The notes under the pieces were generated by a model that made no database searches, was not told the DNA's origin, and worked only from the letters and a program-made list of their open reading frames with translations. Both the position numbers and the translations under genes were made by a program. From Sedimentibacter sp. (GTDB taxonomy: Bacteria > Bacillota > Clostridia > Tissierellales > Sedimentibacteraceae), in the NCBI GenBank assembly GCA_018436705.1, contig JAHDLA010000022.1, positions 124,001 to 188,000 of the forward strand: a stretch of DNA of 64,000 bases, in the 5' to 3' direction. Below are positions 54,608 to 62,435 of this stretch, in pieces (the first letter of the stretch is position 1; the number at the start of each line of letters is the position of its first letter).

Positions 54608-54844
54608 ATGAAAAATCGTATTAAGGAACTACGAGAGCAAAAAGGGATGACACAGGAACAATTGGGCAGATTAATAGGTACATCTAGACAAGCTGTTAAT
54701 GCTATTGAAACAGAGAAATTTGAACCATCTATCTGGATTGCATATGACATTGCACAGGTGTTTGGTTGTGCAATTGAGGAAATTTTTTTGTTTGAGGAAA
54801 GCACCAAAAAATCACGTGCTGAAAGAAGCAGGGGGGGATTATAA
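54608..54844 (+). CDS. Small XRE-family HTH regulator
   Basis: The 78-residue protein consists of a Cro/CI-type HTH (MTQEQLGRLIGTSRQAVNAIE) with a short basic tail, as in the YozG/XRE mini-regulators. Its stop codon overlaps the start of the peptide deformylase gene (TAATG), so the two are translationally coupled. The perfect inverted repeat around the promoter is the likely operator, giving autoregulation. GGAG lies about 13 bases upstream of the ATG. Confidence 0.9.
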   Translation: MKNRIKELREQKGMTQEQLGRLIGTSRQAVNAIETEKFEPSIWIAYDIAQVFGCAIEEIFLFEESTKKSRAERSRGGL

Positions 54845-55296
54845 TGGCAATTCGTGAGATTCGTTTTGATGGTGATGAAATATTAGAAAAAAGATGCAAG
54901 GAAGTTATTATAATAGATGATCATATACGCACTCTTTTAGATGATATGATGGAAACGCTTCATACAACTCCTAATGGAGCTGCATTAGCAGCTAATCAAG
55001 TGGGTATTTTGCGTCGCCTTGTAGTAATTGATTTTGATGGTAAGTGTTTAAAATTAGTTAACCCTAAAATTATTGGCAGCAGCGGCTCTCAGGAATGTAT
55101 TGAAGGTTGCCTGAGTTATCCGGGACGTTTTGGAAAAACAATTCGTCCACAATCGGTCACGATTCAAGCACTTGATGAGAACGGAGAGAAAATAATTTTG
55201 ACCGAAGAGGGAGAAATGGCAAAATGCTTTTGTCATGAAATTGAGCATTTAGATGGTGAGATTTTTTTAGATAAGGTAATTGAGTTTTTAAAGTAA
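54844..55296 (+). CDS. def: Peptide deformylase
   Basis: The 150-residue metalloenzyme removes the N-formyl group from new polypeptides. All three motifs are intact: AALAANQVG (motif I), EGCLSYPG with metal ligand C89 (motif II) and CHEIEHLDG with H131, E132, H135 (motif III, HExxH). Glu in place of the usual Phe/Tyr within HEIEH is a small variation. It lies outside the normal def-fmt-priA context and is coupled to an XRE repressor, so it is probably a second, regulated deformylase, perhaps conferring tolerance to deformylase inhibitors such as actinonin. Confidence 0.92.
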   Translation: MAIREIRFDGDEILEKRCKEVIIIDDHIRTLLDDMMETLHTTPNGAALAANQVGILRRLVVIDFDGKCLKLVNPKIIGSSGSQECIEGCLSYPGRFGKTIRPQSVTIQALDENGEKIILTEEGEMAKCFCHEIEHLDGEIFLDKVIEFLK

Positions 55297-55486
55297 AGTT
55301 GCATTGAGAGTGTTAAGATAAAGGCAACAGAATGACTATTTTTTCTTTGGTCATTACTCTTGTGTTTGAATTTCTTTCTCAAATACGGATTGTAGCTAAA
55401 ATCTAAATATGGTATAATGAAATAAATGGAATTTAAGCAATATGATAAAAAGTTAATTTATATTATTTGTGAAGGAAGTTTTTTCT

Positions 55487-56137
55487 GTGTTTGAAATGAT
55501 TTTTGATAATAACAAAGTATTAAGTGCCATATTATTAATAGCTGTTTTAGGAGACTTTATAGTTCCGTATACTCTTGCTCCATTTTATAAAGGTTATTCA
55601 CATTCAACTTTTGTTATGAGTTCTTTAGGAAATCCTAATAGTCCAGTACATAAAATATATAATTTTTGGTTAATTCTTCTAGGAGTATTATTACTGTTAT
55701 CCAGTAAATTAATATATATTAAATATCAGTTTATTTCTACAGGGCTAACAATTTCTGTTATTATGTTGTTGAGCACTTTTGCAATAGGAGCAGGAATAAT
55801 TTCAGGGTTATTCAGTGTCAATGAAAGTAAAGAGGTTGTCACAACAGCATCAAAGGTTCATGGAGTTGGTGCATCAATTGGTTTTATATTTTTGTTATTT
55901 GTACCTTTAATGTTATCGATACTTTCCTTCAAAGGTAAAATTATATATGACGGAATAATATTTCTTGTATGTTTTATCTTAGCTTTTATTTTTTTTATAT
56001 TATTTATTGTAGCAGAAAAGCCTAAATTTAAGAATACTATAATTGCAAGAGAGGGTATGTGGCAAAGGCTAACATTATTATTTATGTATATGCCCTTAAT
56101 GTGTATTGCTATTTCAGAATTAATGTGCATAAAATAA
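55487..56137 (+). CDS. DUF998-family membrane protein
   Basis: The 216-residue protein has six hydrophobic segments, with the DUF998-like order of a first segment ILLIAVLGDFIVPYTLAPFY, then SSLGNPNSPVHKIYNFW, a hallmark of the family, and a conserved His in SKVHGVGASIGFI. Function unknown. GTG 55487 is chosen because GAAGGAAG lies 8 bases upstream; the frame extends to GTG 55469 without a ribosome binding site. Confidence 0.78.
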   Translation: MFEMIFDNNKVLSAILLIAVLGDFIVPYTLAPFYKGYSHSTFVMSSLGNPNSPVHKIYNFWLILLGVLLLLSSKLIYIKYQFISTGLTISVIMLLSTFAIGAGIISGLFSVNESKEVVTTASKVHGVGASIGFIFLLFVPLMLSILSFKGKIIYDGIIFLVCFILAFIFFILFIVAEKPKFKNTIIAREGMWQRLTLLFMYMPLMCIAISELMCIK

Positions 56138-56395
56138 GCAATACACATGTCTCTTAAACTTAAACATAATCCGATTACAACATGCAATCTTTCAATTTGA
56201 GAGGTTGTTTTTTATATTCTAAATCGAGAAGTGTGCTTGTTTGTATAAATGCGATAAAGAGCAATGATACAAGGAAAAATTGTATGGAAAGGAAAGTTGA
56301 AAATAAATTTTAAAATAACTATTGACTCTCACATTATGATATACTCTACAATATAGATGAGCTCAAAAATACACATATATGTGAGGAAATAAAAA

Positions 56396-57214
56396 ATGTT
56401 AAGAATAGGTGATTTTTCGAAATTATCAAGGATTAGTATACGAATGCTACGGCATTACGATGAAATCGGTTTGCTTATACCAAAGACGACTGATAGCTTC
56501 ACTGGATACCGACATTATGGTGAAGATCAACTGCCAACAGCGGGTAGGATTACATCTTTAAAGGATATGGGTTTTAGTCTTTCTGCCATTGGAGAAATTC
56601 TCAAAAGCTATGATAATCCACAGGCACTGGCTGAATTCTTGACAATAAAATATGCAGAAGTCCTAGAAGAGACTAAAGAAACAAACCGTCGTTTACTGCT
56701 TCTTGATACAGCCATTCAAAGAATGAGAAAGGATGAAACTGCTATGAATTACAATGTGTCTTTAAAAACTTTACCTGAGCGATATGTTGCAAGCGTAAGA
56801 AAAACAATTCCTTCTTATGAGCATGAGGGAATGTTATGGGGAATCTTAATGCAGGAAACTGCAATGCTTAAAATGCAGGATGGCGATCCTTGCTACACCA
56901 TGGCTATCTTCCATGATGGAGAGTACAAGGAGTCTGATGTGGATGTAGAGGTTCAGAAATCTGTTAAAGGCAAATATTCTAATACAGAAAATGTGATTTT
57001 TAAAACTGAACCTCCGATAGAGATTGCTTCTGCAATCTACAAGGGAAACTATGGAAAAGTAGATGAAGTAAATGAAACTGTAGCTACTTGGGTAAGAGAT
57101 AATGGATATGATTTTGATGGTTTATCCTTCAATATCTATCATGTAAGCCCACATGAAACACAAAACCCGAATGAATACGTCACTGAGGTTTGCTATCCCG
57201 TTAAAAAGAAATAA
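56396..57214 (+). CDS. MerR-family regulator with GyrI-like effector domain
   Basis: The 272-residue regulator is similar in layout to BmrR. The MerR HTH (IGDFSKLSRISIRMLRHYDEIGLL) is followed by the wing, a long dimerisation helix (about 75-115) and a GyrI-like ligand-binding domain (about 120-270, ending TEVCYPVKKK). Such proteins respond to lipophilic cations or drugs by untwisting promoters with long spacers. The target is not obvious: the divergent or downstream gene typical for BmrR (an efflux pump) is missing. The start has GAGG 9 bases upstream. Confidence 0.88.
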   Translation: MLRIGDFSKLSRISIRMLRHYDEIGLLIPKTTDSFTGYRHYGEDQLPTAGRITSLKDMGFSLSAIGEILKSYDNPQALAEFLTIKYAEVLEETKETNRRLLLLDTAIQRMRKDETAMNYNVSLKTLPERYVASVRKTIPSYEHEGMLWGILMQETAMLKMQDGDPCYTMAIFHDGEYKESDVDVEVQKSVKGKYSNTENVIFKTEPPIEIASAIYKGNYGKVDEVNETVATWVRDNGYDFDGLSFNIYHVSPHETQNPNEYVTEVCYPVKKK

Positions 57215-57227
57215 CATGATTATGAAG

Positions 57228-57262
57228 ATGCCGTCTGCTGAAATTGCAGGCGGTATTTTTAT
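57228..57262 (+). terminator. Terminator of the MerR gene
   Basis: ATGCCGTCTGC (57228-57238) pairs with GCAGGCGGTAT (57246-57256), followed by TTTTTATG. Confidence 0.8.
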
Positions 57263-57300
57263 GAGGAAACATTTTATACTATTTTGCGTTTCAAGTTCTG

Positions 57301-57329
57301 TTGACATATATTTATAGCTGTAATATAGT
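57301..57329 (+). promoter_or_regulatory. Promoter of the guanine deaminase gene
   Basis: TTGACA (57301-57306) and TATAGT (57324-57329) are 17 bp apart. No purine riboswitch fold is visible in the leader of about 80 bases. Confidence 0.55.
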
Positions 57330-57419
57330 TATTTAAACAATAAATTTGTAAGACACAATATTGATTTGTTAAATACATAGATATGTTTTTTAGATGCTAG
57401 AATACGTGGAGGATAAATT

Positions 57420-58766
57420 ATGTTTAATAATATGGCTATTCAAGGAAATGCTTTTTATTGCATTGATTTCAACAAAACAAAATATGTTAACAAAGGTATA
57501 TTTTGTATAAATGACGAAGGTTATATAGAGGAAGTTTACGAAGAAGGTCATGAAAATTACGATTTAATTAGATCTAAGTATTTAAAGAGTGGAAAATTAA
57601 GAATACTTTCCGATTCGGAAGTTATGCTTCCGGGATTTGTAGATTTACATATTCATGCCTCTCAATGGCCACAGGCAGGTACCGCTTTAGACAGGCCACT
57701 TGAGACATGGCTTGGTGAATATACATTTCCTTTGGAATCAAAGTTTAAAGATTTAGAATTTGCAAATGAAGTATATCGAGATGTTGTTAGCACTACGCTA
57801 AAGCACGGTACAACGACAGCCATGTATTTTGCTACTGCAGATAGAAAATCATCCACATTATTAGCAAGCTTATGCGGAGAGTTGGGGCAGCGCGGTTTGA
57901 TTGGAAAAGTTGCAATGGATGACCCAAATGGTAATTTAGAGTTCTATAGGGATGCTACTCCGGAGGAAGCTGTTTATGAAACAGAAAAATTTATAAATGA
58001 AGTATTTGAAATACAAAACCTATACAAGCAGAAGGTTTATCCTGTTGTAACACCAAGATTTATTCCGAGCTGTACTTCTGAGGCTTTAGCAGGTTTAGGG
58101 AGGTTAGCAAAGAAGTATGATGTTCATATACAGACACACTGCAGTGAAAGTGACTGGGCGCATCAATTTGCTAAAGATAAGTATGGCGTAAATGATACAC
58201 AAGCACTAGATAATTTTGGCTTAATAACTGAAAAAACTGTTATTGCACATGCGCCATTTTTAGAGCCTGATGATTTAAAGACTATAGCTAATAAAAAAAC
58301 AAGCATAGCACATAGCCCATTGTCAAATGTTTATTTTGCAAATGCTGTGCTACCTTTTAACGAATTTAGCAGTAAGGGTGTCAACATAGGGATGGCAACA
58401 GATATATCAGGGGGCTACAGCCCAAGCATGTATCAATCTATAAGGCAAGCTGTAATATCTTCAAGAATGCTGCAAGAGGGTGTTAATCCTTCGCTTCCAC
58501 GTGATGAAAGAGGACGAACAAGCTCTTCCATAACCATTAATAATGCTTTTTATTCTGCTACTGTTGCAGGTGGTAAAGCACTGAATTTACCAATAGGAAA
58601 ACTTGAAAAAGGCTATTCATTTGATGCACAGATGATAAACATAGAAAATAATATACCAAAATTTTATAAAGAAAAAAATTCTGAAGATTTGCTTCATAAA
58701 ATACTGCTACTATCAGAGTCATCTAATATTAAAGAAGTATGGGTTCAAGGAAGCAGAGTAAGATGA
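57420..58766 (+). CDS. guaD: Guanine deaminase-like amidohydrolase
   Basis: The 448-residue metal-dependent amidohydrolase has metal ligands in PGFVDLHIHASQWPQAG (HxH motif), HCSESDWAH, a His in VIAHAPFLE and the catalytic Asp in MATDISGGYSPSM. The stretch ASQWPQAGTALDRPLETWL is characteristic of guanine deaminases, which convert guanine to xanthine. Length is normal for the family. Upstream is a vegetative promoter; GGAGG is 6 bases before the ATG. No xanthine or purine transport gene is adjacent, so its link to purine fermentation is open. Confidence 0.9.
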   Translation: MFNNMAIQGNAFYCIDFNKTKYVNKGIFCINDEGYIEEVYEEGHENYDLIRSKYLKSGKLRILSDSEVMLPGFVDLHIHASQWPQAGTALDRPLETWLGEYTFPLESKFKDLEFANEVYRDVVSTTLKHGTTTAMYFATADRKSSTLLASLCGELGQRGLIGKVAMDDPNGNLEFYRDATPEEAVYETEKFINEVFEIQNLYKQKVYPVVTPRFIPSCTSEALAGLGRLAKKYDVHIQTHCSESDWAHQFAKDKYGVNDTQALDNFGLITEKTVIAHAPFLEPDDLKTIANKKTSIAHSPLSNVYFANAVLPFNEFSSKGVNIGMATDISGGYSPSMYQSIRQAVISSRMLQEGVNPSLPRDERGRTSSSITINNAFYSATVAGGKALNLPIGKLEKGYSFDAQMINIENNIPKFYKEKNSEDLLHKILLLSESSNIKEVWVQGSRVR

Positions 58767-58810
58767 GCCTTACTTTCCAGATGTTTATGTGATGTTGCTT
58801 ATTAATCAGG

Positions 58811-58850
58811 TAAAATAGGAGATTACAGAAATGTAAACTCCTATTTTATA
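58811..58850. terminator. Bidirectional terminator
   Basis: TAAAATAGGAG (58811-58821) and CTCCTATTTTA (58838-58848) form a perfect 11-bp stem with A- and T-rich ends, serving both convergent genes. Confidence 0.85.
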
Positions 58851-58885
58851 AATTGCCACAAGCTTTAAAATTTACTGCAAACAAG

Positions 58886-59302
58886 TTAAATTGGGCAGAT
58901 AGCCTGCAAATCAAGTGAAGCACCATATTTTTGACAAGCTGTTATAAAGCATATTAAAGCTAAAAGCTCAGAAATCTCACTGTCACTGAATTCATTTTTT
59001 AGTTTATCAAAATGTTCATTATCAATATATTGGCTTTTAGAAACAATACCTGCAATTTTAGTAGCGATTAAAACTTTTGAATCAGTCACCTTATCAGAAG
59101 GCTTACCTTTAGACATACAATATTGGCATCCGTTATTAAAAGCAAGAGTACGCCTTACCTCTTCTTTCAATTCATGAGTGAATGTATTGCTGTTAAATAA
59201 GCATTCTTCTAAGGAAGTCCATTTTTCCATTATATATTTGTTATGACCTAATAATTGTTGAAATGGTGTAAGGCCTTCTTGTGAAAAAGTAATTTTTGCC
59301 AT
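58886..59302 (-). CDS. AhpD-like / carboxymuconolactone decarboxylase-family protein
   Basis: The 138-residue all-helical protein has the AhpD-type redox motif C-x2-C in NNGCQYCMSKGK and the following helical pattern IATKIAGIVSKSQYID. AhpD-like proteins reduce peroxides through the CxxC pair, while the CMD family also includes decarboxylases. The role here is probably thiol redox. It is divergent from an Lrp-type gene, which may control it. AAAGGAGAG precedes the start. Confidence 0.82.
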   Translation of the reverse strand: MAKITFSQEGLTPFQQLLGHNKYIMEKWTSLEECLFNSNTFTHELKEEVRRTLAFNNGCQYCMSKGKPSDKVTDSKVLIATKIAGIVSKSQYIDNEHFDKLKNEFSDSEISELLALICFITACQKYGASLDLQAICPI

Positions 59303-59440
59303 AGTATCTCTCCTTTAAAAATATTTTTTATTATCAATTAATATTATAGCAATTATAATGTAAATATTGTATTATGGATGATATATAATATAATAATATA
59401 CTTATCATTTGAAATAAAAATTTACTATTAGGAGTAACGA

Positions 59441-59890
59441 ATGAAATTAGACGAAATAGATGTATTAATTTTGCAAGAGTTACAAAAAGATAGCAGGCTA
59501 TCTATAAGAGAATTATCTAAGCGCATAAATCTTTCACCGCCATCAGTTACTGAAAGAGTAAGGAGACTCGAAGATGACGGGGTTATTGAAGGGTATACAA
59601 TTAAAATAAATAAAAAGAAGCTTGGATTGACTATTGACTGTATAGTCAAGGTAACTATGAAAAATGGGCAATATGAAAAATTCAAGACATTTATTAAGGG
59701 ATATAAACGAAGTGAAAGGTGCTATAGAATTGCTGGTGACGGATGCTTTTTAGTTAAACTATCAGTTAAATCTTTAAATAACATAGAAGAATTCATAAAT
59801 GACATATCTTCATATGCAACAACAGAAACTATTATAGTATTTTCAGAAGTGCCAATAGCTACAAACATTAACAAATTTTTAGGAGAATAA
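59441..59890 (+). CDS. Lrp/AsnC-family transcriptional regulator
   Basis: The 149-residue regulator has an N-terminal winged HTH (LDEIDVLILQELQKDSRLS, LSPPSVTERVRRLEDDGVI) and a C-terminal RAM ligand-binding domain (about 65-145, CYRIAGDGCFLVKL). It binds an amino acid and controls metabolism genes. The divergent AhpD-like gene is the nearest candidate target. AGGAG lies 8 bases upstream. Confidence 0.92.
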   Translation: MKLDEIDVLILQELQKDSRLSIRELSKRINLSPPSVTERVRRLEDDGVIEGYTIKINKKKLGLTIDCIVKVTMKNGQYEKFKTFIKGYKRSERCYRIAGDGCFLVKLSVKSLNNIEEFINDISSYATTETIIVFSEVPIATNINKFLGE

Positions 59891-60052
59891 GGCATAGGAT
59901 AATTAGTATCGTTAAGTCTATGAAAAGTATTGAAAGCTACAAAAAAATTAGAAATTCAAAATCAAGAAGATTTTTTGTTTATCTCCTGTTAAAATTAAAT
60001 AGTAAATAAATGGTACCTTAGATAAACGTAAATTTAGGCAGGAGGAAGTATA

Positions 60053-60709
60053 ATGATGAAAACGTATTTTAATCCAGGCTGTGCCTTGAGCATATATAAG
60101 CCTGAGGTTGAAAATAAAATTATAGAGTTCTTGAATAAAAACTATGGGGAAGTTGAATTGCATAAAATATGCTGTCGTCATAATCCACAACTTAAATCAG
60201 GTTCGCTGATTATCAATGTATGTGCTGGATGCGACAGGCGATTTAGAAGCTTATATGAGGGTATATCAACTATTTCTTTATGGGAAGTGATTGATAAATT
60301 GGATGCCTTTCATTATCCTGACTACAAAGGTTTAGAGCTGTCGGTGCATGATCCTTGCCCAATTCGTGAAAAGCCACAAGTACATGATGCAGTGCGCAAT
60401 CTTCTTAAGAAAATGAACATTAATATTGTAGAAGCAGAATTTTCAGGTACAAGATCGATATGTTGCGGAGATGATTTTTATCCTAAAATACCTATTGAAA
60501 AGGTCCGCGAAAAAATGAAAAAACGAGCAGAGTCAATGCCTTGCCATGAAGTTTGTGTATATTGCGTTTCGTGTGTAAAGTCAATGCATATTGGAGGGAA
60601 AAAACCTAGACATTTGATCGATCTTTTAATGATGGAAATAACTGAACCGCAGATATATGACACTATAAAGTGGCATGAACAATTACAAGATTATATTGAT
60701 AAGCACTAA
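60053..60709 (+). CDS. CCG-domain iron-sulfur protein (heterodisulfide reductase-like)
   Basis: The 218-residue protein has cysteine-rich CCG-type motifs: FNPGCALSIY near the start, KICCRH, NVCAGCDRR, HDPCPIREKP, SICCGDDF, and VYCVSCVKSM. The CX(n)CCG pattern binds an unusual [4Fe-4S] cluster in HdrB and GlpC/LldE-type proteins and supports electron transfer or disulfide chemistry. It is shorter than HdrB. It precedes the Ada-type gene by 10 bp, so the two are cotranscribed. AGGAGGA is 8 bases upstream of the start. Confidence 0.8.
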   Translation: MMKTYFNPGCALSIYKPEVENKIIEFLNKNYGEVELHKICCRHNPQLKSGSLIINVCAGCDRRFRSLYEGISTISLWEVIDKLDAFHYPDYKGLELSVHDPCPIREKPQVHDAVRNLLKKMNINIVEAEFSGTRSICCGDDFYPKIPIEKVREKMKKRAESMPCHEVCVYCVSCVKSMHIGGKKPRHLIDLLMMEITEPQIYDTIKWHEQLQDYIDKH

Positions 60710-60719
60710 GGGGTAGTTT

Positions 60720-61271
60720 ATGACAAATGAAGAAAAATGGAAAGCGGTAATTAAAAATAATGCTGACAGTGACGGTGAATTTTTTTATGCAGTTAAAACT
60801 ACAAGGATTTTTTGCAGGCCATCATGCAAATCAAAATCTCCTCTTAAAACTAATGTAGTTTTCTTTGATAATAAACTGCAGGCAATGGACGCCGGATATC
60901 GTCCCTGTAAAAGATGCCGGCCTGATCTTTTGGAGTTTTGCCCAACGGAGGAATTGACTAGGAAAGCCAAAGATGTTATAGATACGCATTTCGCCGACAA
61001 TGAAAAGCTTACAAAACATATTAAAAATCTTGGTGTGAACAAAAGCTATCTTAATAAATTATTTTTACAATCCTATGGAAAAACAATGGCAGAATATTTG
61101 CGTTTTGTACGGATAAGTAAAGCTAAAGAAATGTTGCTTGAAGGAGCAGCTATTGTTGATAGTGTTTTTGAATGTGGTTTTGGAAGTGTGTCTACCTTTT
61201 ATTCGAACTTCAAAAAAGAAACAGGATATTCTCCGAAAAACTTTTTAGTAATAACAAAAAATAATTTATAA
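60720..61271 (+). CDS. Ada-type methylphosphotriester-sensing AraC regulator
   Basis: The 183-residue protein joins an Ada zinc domain (about 1-80) to an AraC HTH (about 90-180). The four zinc cysteines are present: C32 and C36 in FCRPSC, C63 and C66 in CKRC; the first is the methyl acceptor that repairs methylphosphotriesters and switches on DNA binding. The HTH part reads KAKEMLLEGAAIVDSVFECG, then FGSVSTFYSNFKKETGYSP. No alkyltransferase domain is fused, as in Bacillus AdaA, and no adaB gene is adjacent. It shares a transcript with the CCG protein. Confidence 0.9.
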   Translation: MTNEEKWKAVIKNNADSDGEFFYAVKTTRIFCRPSCKSKSPLKTNVVFFDNKLQAMDAGYRPCKRCRPDLLEFCPTEELTRKAKDVIDTHFADNEKLTKHIKNLGVNKSYLNKLFLQSYGKTMAEYLRFVRISKAKEMLLEGAAIVDSVFECGFGSVSTFYSNFKKETGYSPKNFLVITKNNL

Positions 61272-61328
61272 AACAGGTAAAATAATTTGTTTCTTTAAAC
61301 AATATTTTCCGAACGCTCTGAACATTTC

Positions 61329-61345
61329 TGAACACTAAGTGTTCA
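61329..61345. promoter_or_regulatory. Perfect palindrome upstream of the AraC gene
   Basis: TGAACACTAAGTGTTCA is a 17-bp perfect dyad. Two related half sites (GAACGCT, GAACATT) lie just upstream at about 10-bp spacing. It lies in the 234-bp gap between the Ada-type gene and the next regulator and may be an operator for either. Confidence 0.5.
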
Positions 61346-61505
61346 ATCGTTTAAAAAACAACCGTTAAATAATTTAAAACACTTAGTCATTAAGAAATTA
61401 ATAATTATCTTTAAATTATACTTGGAAAATATTATAATAGAAATAATCAATATAGTTGGTACAGATGAAATATATTATAAATATAATCCAAGGAGTAATA
61501 TAAGT

Positions 61506-62402
61506 ATGATGCAATCTAATTATTTATATTTAGTACAAACCATTGATTATATCGAACTACATATTAAAGACAAAATCACTATTGATGATATTGCCAATAA
61601 TATCAATCTATCAAAATATCACTTGCATAGAATTATTACTTCCGTTATTGGACGACCTTTAATGGACTATGTTAGAGCTAGAAAGCTAGCTGAAAGTTTG
61701 GATATGCTCATTTACACCAACTGTAGAATTATTGATATTTGTGAAACTTATGGCTTTAGTTATGAACAATCATATATAAAGGCTTTTAAAAAAGAATTTA
61801 GTATCACGCCAAATGCCTATAGGAAAGGGCAAATACCGATTACAGTTACCGAAAAATTTGATCTAACGCGATTGACGCAGATGAAAGATGGCTTAATAGC
61901 AAAGCCATTCTTTACCTCTAAACAACAAATGACGCTCGTTGGCATAAAAAATTACTTTAGCCATACAGTAAATAAAATCAACAATACAGCAACTGTTGTA
62001 GGTACAGACTTCTTTTTTAATCACAGAGATGAAATCAAAAATCCCAAAAACTCAGATATATATATTGGCTACTCCATACGTAAAAAAGATGACCCTGAAT
62101 ATAATATGTATATGCCTTCTCTCGAAGTTTCTAATGCAGATGTCATTCCAAAAGGGATGGACGTACTTATTATTGAACCTCATCATTATGCTGTATTCAG
62201 ATACATTGGTAATATACATTCTCGATATATTACCTGGAAGCATTTAAAGGATATAAAAGCATGTATCTCAAAATGGCTAGAAACCTCTACTTATGAAATG
62301 ATTAATGAGTTTGATTTTGAATATATTGATTCATCTATTGCTACAGAGAATTATAGTGAAGTAGATATCTACATACCAGTAAAGGGAATTGAAGATATTT
62401 AA
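61506..62402 (+). CDS. AraC-family regulator with C-terminal effector domain
   Basis: The 298-residue regulator has an N-terminal AraC double HTH (about 8-110; ISLHxI-type spacing seen in IDDIANNINLSKYHLHRII and a second recognition segment FGFSYEQSYIKAFKKEF), then a GyrI-like effector domain (about 130-298) with FFTSKQQMTLVGIKNYFS. ATG 61506 is chosen because AAGGAG lies about 10 bases upstream; the frame from 61422 has no ribosome binding site. The regulon is not known. Confidence 0.85.
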   Translation: MMQSNYLYLVQTIDYIELHIKDKITIDDIANNINLSKYHLHRIITSVIGRPLMDYVRARKLAESLDMLIYTNCRIIDICETYGFSYEQSYIKAFKKEFSITPNAYRKGQIPITVTEKFDLTRLTQMKDGLIAKPFFTSKQQMTLVGIKNYFSHTVNKINNTATVVGTDFFFNHRDEIKNPKNSDIYIGYSIRKKDDPEYNMYMPSLEVSNADVIPKGMDVLIIEPHHYAVFRYIGNIHSRYITWKHLKDIKACISKWLETSTYEMINEFDFEYIDSSIATENYSEVDIYIPVKGIEDI

Positions 62403-62435
62403 TCAAAAAATATTAAAGTATGTTTTTTAATTTCT

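Noticed and set aside
57330-57419. Purine riboswitch in front of the guanine deaminase gene
   Set aside because: The leader is only about 80 bases and the conserved purine aptamer loops are not visible.
61329-61345. GAACACTAAGTGTTC as a LexA/SOS box
   Set aside because: The Gram-positive LexA box has GAAC and GTTC separated by 4 bases; here the spacing is 7.
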